The notes under the pieces: generated by a model
The model's database searches: none
The model's input: only the letters and a program-made list of their open reading frames with translations
What the model was told of the DNA's origin: nothing
Position numbers and translations under genes: made by a program
Shown: positions 42,177 through 52,443 of the stretch, one piece after another
Layout: each line of letters opens with the position of its first letter
Position numbering within the stretch: the first letter of the stretch is position 1
Assembly (NCBI GenBank): GCA_030035585.1
Contig: CM057482.1
Coordinates: forward strand, 8,233,001-8,297,000
From: Dugong dugon
Lineage: Eukaryota > Chordata > Mammalia > Sirenia > Dugongidae
Reading direction: 5' to 3'
DNA: 64,000 bases

Positions 42177-42504
42177 TGTCTTTGTTATGTAGTGCTGCTG
42201 TAACAGAAACAGCACAAGTGCTTTACAAGTGCTTTACCAAACAGAAGCTTATTCTCTCAGTCTAGGAGGCCGGAAGTTCAAATGCAGGGCACCAGCCCCA
42301 GGGGAAGGCTTTCTCTCTCTGCTGGCTCTCAGGGAAGGTGTTTGTCATCAGTCTTCCTCTGGTCTAAGAGCTTCTCAGCACAGACACCCTGGGTCCAAAA
42401 GACGTGCTCTGCTCCCGGCTCTGCTTTCTTGGTGATAGGAGGCCCCTCTCCTCTCTGCTGGCTTCTTTCCTTTATATCTCAAAAGAGATTGACGACACAC
42501 AGCG
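42177..42504 (-). mobile_element. Truncated solo LTR, same family as 17089-17570
   Basis: TGTCTTTGTTATGTAGTGCT, AGGGCACCAGCCCCAGGGGA, AGACACCCTGGGTCCAAAAG, CTTTATATCTCAAAAGAGAT. It then stops, and a type G SINE follows directly. Confidence 0.9.
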
Positions 42505-42842
42505 TTGTTGTTAGCTGCCTTTGAGTCAGTCCCCGAGGCATGGCAGCCCGATGCACAACAGAACAGAACTCTACCTGATCCTGCACCATTCCCATGTGCA
42601 CTGGACCGTCGTGAGCCCCGTAGGGTTTTCATTGGTTGATTTTTGGAAGTAGATTGCCAGGCCTTTCTTCCTTGTCCATCTTAGTCTGGAAGCTCCACTG
42701 AAACCTGTTCAGCATCCCAGCAACATGCAAGCCTCCACTGTCAGACAGGTGGTAGCTGTGTATGAGGTACATTGGCCAGGAGTCAAACCTGGGTCTCTTG
42801 CATGGAAGGTGAGAATTTTACTACTGAACCACCAATACTTCA
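42505..42842 (-). mobile_element. Type G SINE (tRNA-Gly-like head)
   Basis: Minus strand: TTGTTGTTAGCTGCCTTTGA, TAGGGTTTTCATTGGTTGAT, CTTAGTCTGGAAGCTCCACT, then an inverted tRNA-like head with GGTCTCTTGCATGGAAGGTG and TTTTACTACTGAACCACCAA. The body matches the RTE-derived body of the copies at 45486 and 53606. Confidence 0.92.
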
Positions 42843-43774
42843 CCTGGACACAGGGTAGGAAAGGGTAAAGCGGCTCTCCTGCCCTTGGGGTCATCTGTGT
42901 ATCCTGGGGTGGATGCCCACAGAGGGCACTAGCTGGTCCAGTCTGGGGCAGAGTGGACAAGAAGTACATCAGACATATGCCTTCTCCAGGATCTCAGTTC
43001 TGAAAGGTATGTGCCAGGTGGGTTCCTATGTCAGGGGTCTACAGAGAATGCAAAACTGCTTTCCTTTTACTTCTCCTTGAGATGTGGGGATGCTTTTGAG
43101 AGGTAGGGTGGAGGAAGACAGAGGAATATGGACGGAATTACCAGGACAGTAAAATAATGTGGAGAAGGAACAACAATACCGCCTACTGCAGGAAGCCTTC
43201 TGGGTGGTCCGCTGTGATTACAACACGGTGGGCCAGTCCTTTGAAACTCCTCCCCCGTTGATTTCTGGCTTTTTTTTGTTTTGTTTTGTTTTTTTTAACA
43301 TTTCTGTTTTCTGGGAAACGTAAATGAAATTTGACTGACTTACCTGGTTATTTTCCTTTCTGTCAGTATAACTCTTGGTTTATGGCTTCAATTGAGTTGC
43401 TTCCACCCAAGGGCCTTTTTAGCAAAAAGCTTTATCATATCACAGCAACAATAAAAATTTGTCCTAAACGTGTAGTATTCTGAGAGATTACTAAAATCAA
43501 CAATTCTTGCCATTTCTGAAAGTATCTAAAGTCATAAATGCTAGCAGGTGCTTTAATTTTGATATAAACCAGAGGAAGCAGAATTTGCTCTAAGGGATCT
43601 GGGTAAAATTTAATGAATGAATGATGTAACCCATCAATCATGTCCCTGAACCTTTCAGAAGACCAGGGCATGCTGGGTGAGATCTTGTAGGGATGAGCAA
43701 TTAAGATATTGAGACAGCCTGGAGCTGCTGCTACTTCAGAGGAGCAAATGTGATGCTTTAAAGGGCTGCATGAA

Positions 43775-43777
<3 letters not shown>
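42843..43777. other. Unique sequence, no gene recognised
   Basis: Contains a T/G-rich run at 43271-43298. No exon seen. Confidence 0.4.

Positions 43778-43837
<60 letters not shown>
43778..43837. repeat. (GT)n(GA)n compound microsatellite
   Basis: About 19 GT units followed directly by about 11 GA units. Confidence 0.96.
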
Positions 43838-43838
<1 letters not shown>

Positions 43839-44889
43839 TGATTGGGGGGCGTATGATAAATGATTTGTTTAACGTTTTACTTAATGACGCATGCTATTAT
43901 TTCAGGTTTGAGAATAAATACAGTATTCTGAACTTATCTCCATTTTCTCTGCAGACTTGTAACAAAAATATTTAAAAACCTGTTTTAAATGAAAAACATT
44001 GTTTTTGGCTCTCTAGAAAGTTTTTGTTCTCACTGCCATTTCAGGAAGGGTATTGAATCTGTAAAATTCAAATCAGGATCTACATAGCTGTTTGTCATAC
44101 TGTGTCAGCCACTTCAGGGTATGACATCAGTAAAGATAAGTTGTTCCTTTACTTCCTTTTCTTCATTAAAAATGTAATCCATTATGAGCTTTTGCTTCCC
44201 TGCCGTCCTCCCTCTACTTGTTCCCTGTAGGCACCATTACTTGCTGCCCACCTGTGGGCTCCCGCAGTGACCGAGCGCCCTAATTAGTGCATTCTTGTCC
44301 TGGATGTGTGCTGGGGTCCTCGCTCTGCGATCAGAGCTTAGTAAACGTTTAGGACAACAACTGTAACAATTACCCGACTGTTTTTTGTAATTAAACTTCC
44401 TAGTCCATGGGTGTAATAGGATATGCTGTTTCCTTAAGCTTTTCGGCTGATTATGTTTATCAGTTAATTTCTTTCAAAGTTAAAAAGCCCCCCTGGAGAA
44501 CTCAAGGTTTGAGCTTTTGCTGTCTAAGAATTGATAGGATTTCACGGACTCAGCGGCTCCGGAATACTTTGGCCTGCGTTTGAAGTGTCTCTTATAGAAC
44601 TGGAACCTTTAAAACTCACTCTTTTTAGCTGTGAAAGCCTGTATTCTGAAGATCTAAAATGATCATCAAAGCCAGTCTGCTCTGTTTATAACAGGTCAGA
44701 ACTGGACTGCTTTCCAGATCCATAAAATAACTGTTCACTTTTAGAGTTTAAACCCGACTTTACTGAGATTAAAATCAAGTAAACACATGGTAAAACCATC
44801 TGCACTGGTCTCCATGCACCACTGTAAGGCCTGCTAAAAGCTGAGGAAAATCCCGATGCTCTGATCTAAACAAAGGTCCTATAGAGAGT
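43838..44889. promoter_or_regulatory. Repeat-free kilobase, possible conserved non-coding sequence
   Basis: No SINE, LINE or LTR recognised over about 1 kb. Homeobox-like words CCTAATTAGTG (44279-44289) and GTAATTAAAC occur. Function is inference only. Confidence 0.2.
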
Positions 44890-45245
44890 TCTGCCATTTA
44901 AAAAAAAATAAGTCAAAGTTACACATGCATATGGCTCAAAATATAAAACGTTATGGAAAAGTTTGTCATGAAACACAGCAGTGTCTCACCCTGCCTCTTC
45001 TTCGGTTAGTCTTGGTCCTCCGAGGAGCCACTTTCTCTGTAGATGTTCTCAGCTTCTTCTGTGACTGTTTCCACATAGATAAATATTATACTTGTGGTAC
45101 CATAATCACTTTATCGGCTTTTTAAAAAAATTTCATTTAGCCATTTATTACTTTTTTTTTTCTAAATTTTATTTATTTTGTTGTTGTTGTTATTGAGCAT
45201 ATACACAGCAAAACATACACTAATTCAAACTTTCTCAGCTTCAAG
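44890..45245 (-). mobile_element. Old L1-type tail, approximate
   Basis: AAAGTTACACATGCATATGG, then ACATAGATAAATATTATACT, later a T-run and TTGTTGTTGTTATTGAGCAT, TATACACAGCAAAACATACA. The last part resembles the ACACATAGCCAAAG part of the L1 tail at 21733-22002. Low certainty on limits. Confidence 0.45.
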
Positions 45246-45485
45246 ACCCGTCCGTGGTGTCTTGTTGTGATGGCTGATTAGCCCACGCCAACCGCCCCGC
45301 CTCTTTTTCTCCCTGCATCTGATTCTGGCTGTCAGTCCTTCCGCTGCTCCTCTGCACCCTGGGATGACACGGGCAGCTTCCACTTTTTGTCCCTTCTTCC
45401 GTAGACACTGCATCTTGTCTACCCACTTCCATTCGCTCGATGTGTGGCAGCTGTATATTAACAGAGTCAGTGATATTTATATCAG

Positions 45486-45820
45486 GGGGACACTGATGGT
45501 TCAGTTGTAAAATTCTCCGGAGACCCGGGTTCGATTCCCAGCCAACGCACCTCATGTGTGGCCACCACCTGTCTGTCGGTGAGGGCTTGTGTGTTACAAT
45601 GATGCTGAACTTTTTTCAGTGGAGTTTCCAGACTAAGGCAGACTAGGAAGAAAGGCCTGACCAACTACCTCCAAAAATCAACCAGTGAAAACCCTGTAGA
45701 TCCCAAGGGTCAGATCCACCACTGATCATAGGGATGGTGCAGGACTGGGCAGTGTTTCATTCCATTGTGCTTGGGGGCACCATGAGTTGGAGCTGACTCA
45801 AAGACAGCTAACAACACAAT
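45486..45820 (+). mobile_element. Type G SINE
   Basis: ACTGATGGTTCAGTTGTAAA, AGACCCGGGTTCGATTCCCA (intact B box), TCAGTGGAGTTTCCAGACTA, AGGCAGACTAGGAAGAAAGG, ending GAGTTGGAGCTGACTCAAAG with GCTAACAACAC. Part of the anticodon arm is deleted. Confidence 0.93.
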
Positions 45821-45851
45821 GTTTATATTCTGTTCTCTGGTCTTTGTTAAA

Positions 45852-46065
45852 GGAGCTGTCTTGGTGCAGCAGTTAAACACTCGGCTGCTCACCGAAAGTT
45901 AGGTGGTTTGAATTCACCCAGTGGCTCCGTGGAAGAAAGATTAGCAATCTGCTCCGTAAAGGTTACATCCTAGAAAACCCAGTGGGGCAGTTCTGCTCTG
46001 TCACATGGGGTTGCAACGAGTCAAAAATCTACTTGACGGCACTCAACGGCAACAACAACGAGAAG
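45852..46065 (+). mobile_element. Type A SINE, long form
   Basis: GGAGCTGTCTTGGTGCAGCA, CGGCTGCTCACCGAAAGTTA, GGAAGAAAGATTAGCAATCT, TTGACGGCACTCAACGGCAA with CAACAAC. The head is followed by CACCCAGTGGCTCC, a type B-like touch. Confidence 0.92.
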
Positions 46066-46454
46066 GCTTTGTTAAGCCTTCCATGGTTTATCTATAACTT
46101 GATTCTGAATGTTCCTGTATTACACTTCGGTGTAGATGTTGTTCACAGCAGAGCCAAGTTGTGTGGTGGAATGCTGTGACGCCTTTGCTCCTCAGTGGCG
46201 CTGGTTTAAATGGATCCTCCCTTTTAGACTGTACCAGCTGTCTTACCCATCATCCAGCTTCCTGGGCTCTCCCTTAGGAACTCAGTTTATTTTGGATGCC
46301 TCACTCCCACAGCCCGCTAACCTCCTGCTTCAGGCAGGACAGTTTGATCTCTAGGTGTACTGGTGGCCAGGAAAAGCTGTGACTACTGTTGGAAAAACAG
46401 CTTCAGGTTCTGGTGTCTTTGAAGGGCCAGTAGCCTGATCTTTAAAATTAGCTG
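46066..46454. other. Unique sequence
   Basis: Nothing recognised. Confidence 0.4.
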
Positions 46455-46787
46455 ACTAGATAGCTGCCATCTAGTCAACTCTGACTCATAGTCCGCTTAG
46501 GTACAGCTGAATGAAGTGCTTCCCAATCATGCACCATCCCCACAATGAATTGTGAATTGGACCATTGTGATCCATATGGTTTTCATTGGCTGATTTTCCA
46601 AAGTAGATCACCAGGCCTTTCTTCCTAGTCCGTGTTAGTCTGGAAGCTCCGCTGAAACCTGCTCAGCACAAAAGCCTCCACCAACAGACAGGTGGTGGCC
46701 TTACATGAGGTACCCTGGCCGGGAATGGAACCCAGGTCTCCCTCATAGAAGGCAGGAATTCTATCATTGAACCACCATTGCCCCCAA
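46455..46787 (-). mobile_element. Type G SINE
   Basis: TAGCTGCCATCTAGTCAACT, ATGGTTTTCATTGGCTGATT, TTAGTCTGGAAGCTCCGCTG, CATGAGGTACCCTGGCCGGG, then an inverted tRNA-Gly-like head ending ATTCTATCATTGAACCACCA. Confidence 0.93.
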
Positions 46788-46796
46788 GGAATATAT

Positions 46797-46808
46797 GGGG
46801 GGGGGGGG
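46797..46808 (+). repeat. 12-G homopolymer
   Basis: Run of about 12 G directly downstream of the type G SINE head. Confidence 0.85.
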
Positions 46809-47986
46809 TGTCAATATTTATTTTGTTGCAGTGGTGATGAAGAGTGATTTCCCACATTTAAATTTGATAGTAAGAAGCAGTCCAAGATTTCCCTACTATC
46901 AGCTTCCAACGAACTAATTCTGAATTCAAATTTGTTATTTATTTTTATATTGATTGATTGGTTGTAAGGATGAGATAGAGTTGTCATCGTTATAAGATCT
47001 TTTTGGTTCTGTTATATAAAAATCAGTAGTCTTCACAGTCATGGAATCCATTGAACCTTGGTTAATAGTGATTTAGGGAGAAAAACCTGTTTAGATAATG
47101 TAAATCTTTGCCAAAAGTTTTATCCAATGGCAGAAGTGTAGCTTCTAGAAGGAAGCTGGGACCAAACCCGACCCTTCATAAAAGGAAGGAAATAAGTGAT
47201 ATCAAAAAAAGTCTATTCTATTACCTGATTCTAAAGGTTCCTAAATAAGTTATATCTGCTCTAAGGGGTGAAGAATGACTCAGGAGAACATTGGCTCCAG
47301 GGGATCTAGGTCGTCCAGGGTGTTCAGTTCATTTTGCCGTTCCTTTGGAAAGTTCGATGCAGGCACAGTGAGACGAGCTGTATAAAAGTGAGGCTCTTGT
47401 TCTCTCTGCCAGCCACTCTTCTCAGAAGGTTAGATTCGTAAGTGTATCTAGCACCTAAACTAGGAAAGAAAGAACTAAAAATTGGATCAGTGGAGGATGC
47501 AGTGACGTGGGCCTAGTTCTTGTTGACACATTTCCAAAAAGACTGCAGTGCAAACGAGTGTAGGTAAGTGACAAATGAGCGGAAAGTGTTGGTACAGAGA
47601 AAGAAGGACGTACTTCTAGTGCGGTAGTTAGAGTAACTAACTACTAACTACAGAGAGAAGGTAGTAGTTGTTTCTGGGCTAGTCGGCATGAGTTTTGCTG
47701 CTTGTAGATGAAAAGACTGCAAGCACAGTGGGATAAACAAGCTAGAAGTCTATTATTTCTCTCACCTAGAATGACGTCCAGAAGTGGGTTGCTTAGGGCT
47801 GTTGGGGCAGCTCCCAGAGGTTGGGCAGGGACTTGGGTTCCTTCCAGGGGCAGTGAAGTTTCAGCGTGGTATCTTCACACCTCACTTGAGGGTGAACTTC
47901 TAGATTCCACACAAAGGCAAAAATCCTCTATAGACAAGATTGCTCTTGAACGTCCCTTAGGAAGGTGGCCGGTATTCCATCTCCCA
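46809..47986. other. Unique sequence with an isolated TATA-like site
   Basis: GCTGTATAAAAGTGAGG (TATAAAAG at 47381-47388) lies about 30 bp before TCTGCCAGCCACTC, and a donor-like CGTAAGT follows at 47437. No downstream exon supports a promoter. The tandem pair AGTAACTAACTACTAACTAC lies at 47632-47651. Confidence 0.35.
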
Positions 47987-48176
47987 GGAGTCCCTGGGTG
48001 GTGCTGATGCTGCCAACCAAAAGGTTGGAGGTTTGAGTGCAACCAGAGGTGCCTTGAAAGAAAGGCCTGGCAATCTACTTCTGAAAAACAGCCTTTGAAA
48101 ACCCTGTGGAGCAGTTCTACTCTGACAAACATGGAGTCGCCATGAGTTGGAATCCACTCAACAGGAACTGGTCCTG
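47987..48176 (+). mobile_element. Type B SINE
   Basis: GGAGTCCCTGGGTGGTGCTG, CCAACCAAAAGGTTGGAGGT, AAAGGCCTGGCAATCTACTT, GAGTTGGAATCCACTCAACA with GGAACTGGTC. Part of the D-arm is deleted. Confidence 0.94.
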
Positions 48177-48356
48177 GTCACTCCACCTCCCGGTCAGTCT
48201 CCCCAGAAGACCTTACTTGCATCTTTGGAATAGCTAGTTGCCGAGTAGTGGCTCCATGTTTAAGGGCCATGTTGTAAACAAAAGAATCACATTCAGCATC
48301 AAGTTGTTCTCCCACCCCACCCCCCCAGAGAACTTAGAAACTGAACACACCCAGAC

Positions 48357-48555
48357 AACGATACACCAGCTGCCGAGGAGTCGATTCTAACCCCATGTGT
48401 GCAGAGTAGAACTGCTCCGTAGGGTTTTCGTAGTTATGACCTTTTGGAAGTGGATCACCAAACCTTTCTTCCAAGGCTCCTCCAGGTGAGTTCAAACCAT
48501 CAAACTTCTGGTTAATGATTGAGTGCTTAACTGTTTGCACCACCCAGGGACTCCC
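48357..48555 (-). mobile_element. Type B SINE
   Basis: CACCAGCTGCCGAGGAGTCG, AGGGTTTTCGTAGTTATGAC, CTTTTGGAAGTGGATCACCA, ending GTTTGCACCACCCAGGGACT. Confidence 0.93.
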
Positions 48556-49024
48556 AGGGAACTATAAATCCTTGTATTTCCTCCCAAGGTCACTCTGGGG
48601 CTTTCTTGCTCATGAAGAGGAATTGTGGGTAGCACTGTCTGCTGGATTTATTAATTCAGACATTCTTATTATGCAAAATTTCAAATGTATTCAAAAGTGA
48701 AGAGGGCTGTATAATGAACTATGTGCTCATCACCCAGCTTCAACGATGTTCCATTCTTAGCCAATCTTGTTTCATCTTCCTCCCCACCCATTATTTTGAA
48801 GCTCATTTTTGTTACCTTATCATTTCCTTGTTCAGTACGTCAGTATACATCTCTGAGAGATCAGACTCTTAAAAAACTCCACTATAATACCTTATCCCAC
48901 ATTAAACATAAAAATTAACGTTTCCTTACGTCATCAAATACCTATTTAATGTTCAGATTTCCTCAAGGGCTTACAGTTTCTTTGAATCAGGGTCCAAATA
49001 AATGTTTATACATTGCAACTAGTT

Positions 49025-49437
49025 GATATGTCTCTGTTGTTGTTAGGTATTGTCGAGTTGGTTCCAACTCATAGGGACCCTGTGTACAGCCGAACGAAAC
49101 ACTGCCTGATCCTGTGCCATGCTCCCAGTCGTTGCTATGTTTGTAGCCACTGTGTCAGTCCACCTCGTTGAGGGCCTTCCTCTTTTTTGATGACCCTCTA
49201 CTTTACCAAGCATGATGTCCCTCTCCAGGGACTGGTCCCTCCTGATAATATGTCCAGTGATGGTGAGAGCATTCTGGAGCATTCTGGTTGTACTTCTTTC
49301 AAGACAGATTTGTTCGTTTTTCTGGCAGTCCATAGTATATTCAATATTATTCTCCAACACCATAATTCAAAGGCATCAATTCTTCTTCCGTCTTCCTTAT
49401 TCATTGTCCAGCTTTTGCGTGCATACGATATGTCTCT
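49025..49437 (-). mobile_element. 5'-truncated RTE LINE with perfect 11-bp TSD
   Basis: GATATGTCTCT at 49025-49035 repeats at 49427-49437. The 391-bp insert reads, on the minus strand, ITGHIIRRDQSLERDIMLGK, VEGHQKRGRPSTRWTDTVA and QDQAVFRSAVH, the RTE ORF2 C-terminus, then a UTR ending in the TTGTTGTTAGG complement. Part of the frame carries no stop before truncation. Confidence 0.96.
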
Positions 49438-49526
49438 AAGCCCCTTTTAATGCATAGGCTCGCCCTCCGTCTTTCTCCCTTTCTTGCAATGTATCTGTTG
49501 AAGAAACTAGGTTGCTTGTCCTGTAG

Positions 49527-49702
49527 AGCAGAAGTTCTCAAACAGGAATGATGCCCCTCCATTGCGATCTGGTGACATTTGGCAATTTCTGGAGACGTTT
49601 TTGGTTGTCACAACAGGGGGATGCTTCTGGAGCTTTGTGGATAGAGATCAGATTATCCAGCCCATGTATCAATAGTGTCGAGATTGAAAAACCCTGCTGT
49701 AG
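49527..49702 (+). mobile_element. MER5-type hAT relic inside L1M
   Basis: CAGAAGTTCTCAAACAGGAA, GTGACATTTGGCAATTTCTG, GAGACGTTTTTGGTTGTCAC, TCAATAGTGTCGAGATTGAA. Confidence 0.88.
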
Positions 49703-50526
49703 AGTTTCCTACATCTGAATTTTGATGCTTGCTTCTTCATGGTACCATTTGACATGTTCCTCTGTTCTCTATGATCTGGTACTTAAAGATTGAGGTTTGG
49801 TGAGACTGAGTGTTTTGTTTTTTTGGCAAGAATACATCATAGTCAGGCTGTGCATTTTTATTAGGAAATAAACAGTGACTGGTGGTCTCCCTTTTGGTGA
49901 TATTATTGGTCATTTATGGTCATTGCCTATATCCTTTAAATTCATTAGTGATTTTGCAAAATGGTGGTACTGTATCATTCCTTTGTTGTTCATCTACTGG
50001 AAAACTTTTATAAAGAGAAACTTGGTCTCATCAATTATTTGTTTACCCTGAGGTGTATACGGGAAAGTCAAGATAAATGCTGGATAACTTTCCTTCAGTT
50101 TTCAAAACAGTGAGTTTGTTCTCTAGCAAAACACCCTCCGAAAGTGTTTACTGAGATTTTATTGTGTTTATTTATTTTAGGCTTGCTTTTTTCTGTATTC
50201 AGTGTAATGTAGTCGATGTGTTTCAATGTAATATTCTTACTGATGCTCAAATTCTTCCACATTTGGCCAGCTGGAGCTTATTCAAGTCCACTTCTAAATG
50301 CTTTTGATATGACTCTTGTATTCGACAGACGCCTGCTTTCTGATACGACAAAGTGTTGCAGGCTTGTCTTATCTTTTTTTAACCCAGATGTGAATCAGCC
50401 ATTTCTCCAAGGGGCTCTGGTTCCTTTGGGTATTTACAAACCACAATATAGAAACTGGCATTTACTGCTACGTGATTCATCATTGACTCTGAATCTTTGT
50501 AGTGGACAGCAGTAGGGGAAGAATCT

Positions 50527-50583
50527 ATGTGTGTGTGTATATATGTATGTATATGTATAATATATATGTATGTACGTATATGT
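50527..50583. repeat. TG/TATG microsatellite
   Basis: TGTGTGTGTGTATATATG followed by TATG/TACG units up to the SINE boundary. Confidence 0.92.
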
Positions 50584-50711
50584 GCAAAAGGTCAGCAGTT
50601 TGAATCCACCAGCCACTCCTTGGAAACCCTATGGGGCACTTCTGCTCTGTCCTGTAGGGTCACTGTGAGTTGGAATGGACTCGACAGCAACCACTCTGTT
50701 TTGGTTTTTAC
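50584..50711 (+). mobile_element. 5'-truncated type A SINE (left arm of an inverted pair)
   Basis: AAAAGGTCAGCAGTTTGAAT, CAGCCACTCCTTGGAAACCC, GAGTTGGAATGGACTCGACA, TTTTGGTTTTT. Confidence 0.94.
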
Positions 50712-50724
50712 ATATATGTATGTC

Positions 50725-50924
50725 GTTGTCAGTTTCGGTTGCGTTGATTCTGACTCACGGTGACCCCGTGTGTGCACAGTAGAACTGCTCCACAGGGTTT
50801 TCAAGGCTGTGACCTTTTGGAAGCAGATCACCAGGCCTGTCTTCCGAGGCACTTCTGGGTGGGTTAGAACTGCCAACCTTTTGACTAGTAGTTGAGCGCT
50901 TAACCGTTTACACCACCCAGGGAT
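50725..50924 (-). mobile_element. Type B SINE (right arm of an inverted pair)
   Basis: CGTTGTCAGTTTCGGTTGCG, AGGGTTTTCAAGGCTGTGAC, CTTTTGGAAGCAGATCACCA, ending TTTACACCACCCAGGGATGC. It lies tail to tail with the plus-strand copy 14 bp away. Confidence 0.93.
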
Positions 50925-50945
50925 GCATCTCTATGTGTGTGTGTG

Positions 50946-51930
50946 TAAATAAAGACAAAACACTTCACTAGTTCGTTCCGATACTTTCAGGTGAAGGGGC
51001 GATAACACTGGGTTTTTCCTTGGTTTCACCAGTGGTACACCTTTACCCCTCCCTCCCCGCCCCAAATCCTGATTCTCAGCGATACATCACGTTGTTGCAT
51101 TTGCCTTGTCCCACACGAGGCACGCAGCAGTCTGTATTTTAAAGATGTTTGTGATAGTTCTTCTGTGTCATGGTGCTGCCGGCTGGATCCACAGGTTGGC
51201 TCATTGATTTCATTTTCTGTTTTACAGATTGTCTTTTTTCTTTTTCATTTAACTTTTTAATGATTATGTGTAATATTGTTGTGATTAGAAGGTCTTATCT
51301 ACAGACTAAGGCATATGCAGACGCTTCTGCTTTTACCCCAGTCTCCTCACCATCTTATTTCTGTCCTCCCCATAGGTAACAATTAACAAATTATAAATAT
51401 CCTCCACGAGATGGATTGACCCAGTGGCTGCCCCAGTGGGCTCAAACATACCACCGTTGTGAGGGTGGCGCAGGACCTGACATTTCGTTCTGTTATACGT
51501 GGGGCGGCTAAATGAGTCAGAGTCCCCTCAACAGCACCTAACAGCAACATCCTTACACTGTTTTGTTTTTTTAAAAAATATAGAAACAAACCTGTGTAAT
51601 TTGCATATTGTGTCTCCCTCCCTTCACGGATAACTAGTAGCATACGTACATATGTTTCTCCAGCTGGCTGTCTTCACTTAACCTGTCCGTAGTGGCGGAC
51701 TGATACAGTCCTCATGCCTTCAGACAGCGCCGGGGTCCTCCGCTGTGTCTTTGCTCCAGCTGATTCAACCTGTTGACCTGTTGATGGGCATCTGGATGGC
51801 GTCCATCTTTTCCTGTCATCACCAGTGCTGAGAAAAGAGCCCTGGGCACATTCAAGCCCCGTTTTCTTTTTTAACCTCCTGGGAGTTACACGTACTTATG
51901 ATGTGACTCCTTTATGAAAAGAGAGAAGGA
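50946..51930 (-). mobile_element. Old L1M-like sequence with an RTE fragment
   Basis: TTGTTGTGATTAGAAGGTCT, AATTTGCATATTGTGTCTCC, GTTGACCTGTTGATGGGCAT and CACCAGTGCTGAGAAAAGAG resemble inverted L1M tail wording. Boundaries and family are uncertain. Confidence 0.4.
51404..51548 (+). mobile_element. RTE 3'-end fragment
   Basis: CCACGAGATGGATTGACCCA, GTGGCTGCCCCAGTGGGCTC, GGTGGCGCAGGACCTGACAT, TTCGTTCTGTTATACGTGGG, ending CACCTAACAGCAAC. ATCCT occurs on both sides, possibly a very short TSD. Confidence 0.88.
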
Positions 51931-52140
51931 TACCTATAGGCCGTCGGGATTGGTGTGAAGAGAGCTTCAGAGCAGGAAAAGGAAAGGGAGTTACGTTTGG
52001 GAGAAGGGAGAGTGTTTCAGTGGAGCAGATATTATATTTTCAGGTAGAAGGACACCAGGCATAGGCAGATTAGTCAGATGCAGATTTCAAATCAGTGACC
52101 TGGATTATCAGGCGAACAGCTATGGAGCTTATACTCCAGA

Positions 52141-52443
52141 CCAGGAGTTGGCAGTCTTTGTTTGTAAAGGACTAGAAAGTAAATATTTTATGCCATTCCC
52201 TCTGTTGCAATGACTCAGTTGTGCTGTTGAAGTACAGAAACCAGCCACAGACAATCCATAAGCTAATGACGGTGGCCGTGTTCCAATAAAACTTGATTTA
52301 TGGACACTGAAACTTGGATTTCATATAATTTTCATGTGTTGTGAAACATTATTATTCATGTGATTTTTTTTTTTTCCTCCCAACCATTTAAAATTGTAAA
52401 ACCCATTCTTTGCTCACAAGCCATAGTTTGCCAACCTCTGCTC
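52141..52443 (-). mobile_element. Ancient hAT-type relic
   Basis: AGGAGTTGGCAGTCTTTGTT, TGTAAAGGACTAGAAAGTAA, CAATAAAACTTGATTTATGG, ending CAAGCCATAGTTTGCCAACC. Inverted copy of a widespread mammalian non-autonomous element. Confidence 0.75.

Larger units (their letters stand above)
48610..50520 (-). mobile_element. Old L1M/HAL1-type LINE tail, minus strand, split by RTE and MER5
   Basis: GCAAAATTTCAAATGTATTC, CTCATCACCCAGCTTCAACG, CAATCTTGTTTCATCTTCCT, CATCAAATACCTATTTAATG, TTGATATGTCTCT, then after the insertions CTTCTTCATGGTACCATTTG, TTGGTGATATTATTGGTCAT, TTCTTCCACATTTGGCCAGC. Order is co-linear, so one ancient element underlies the whole stretch. Confidence 0.75.
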
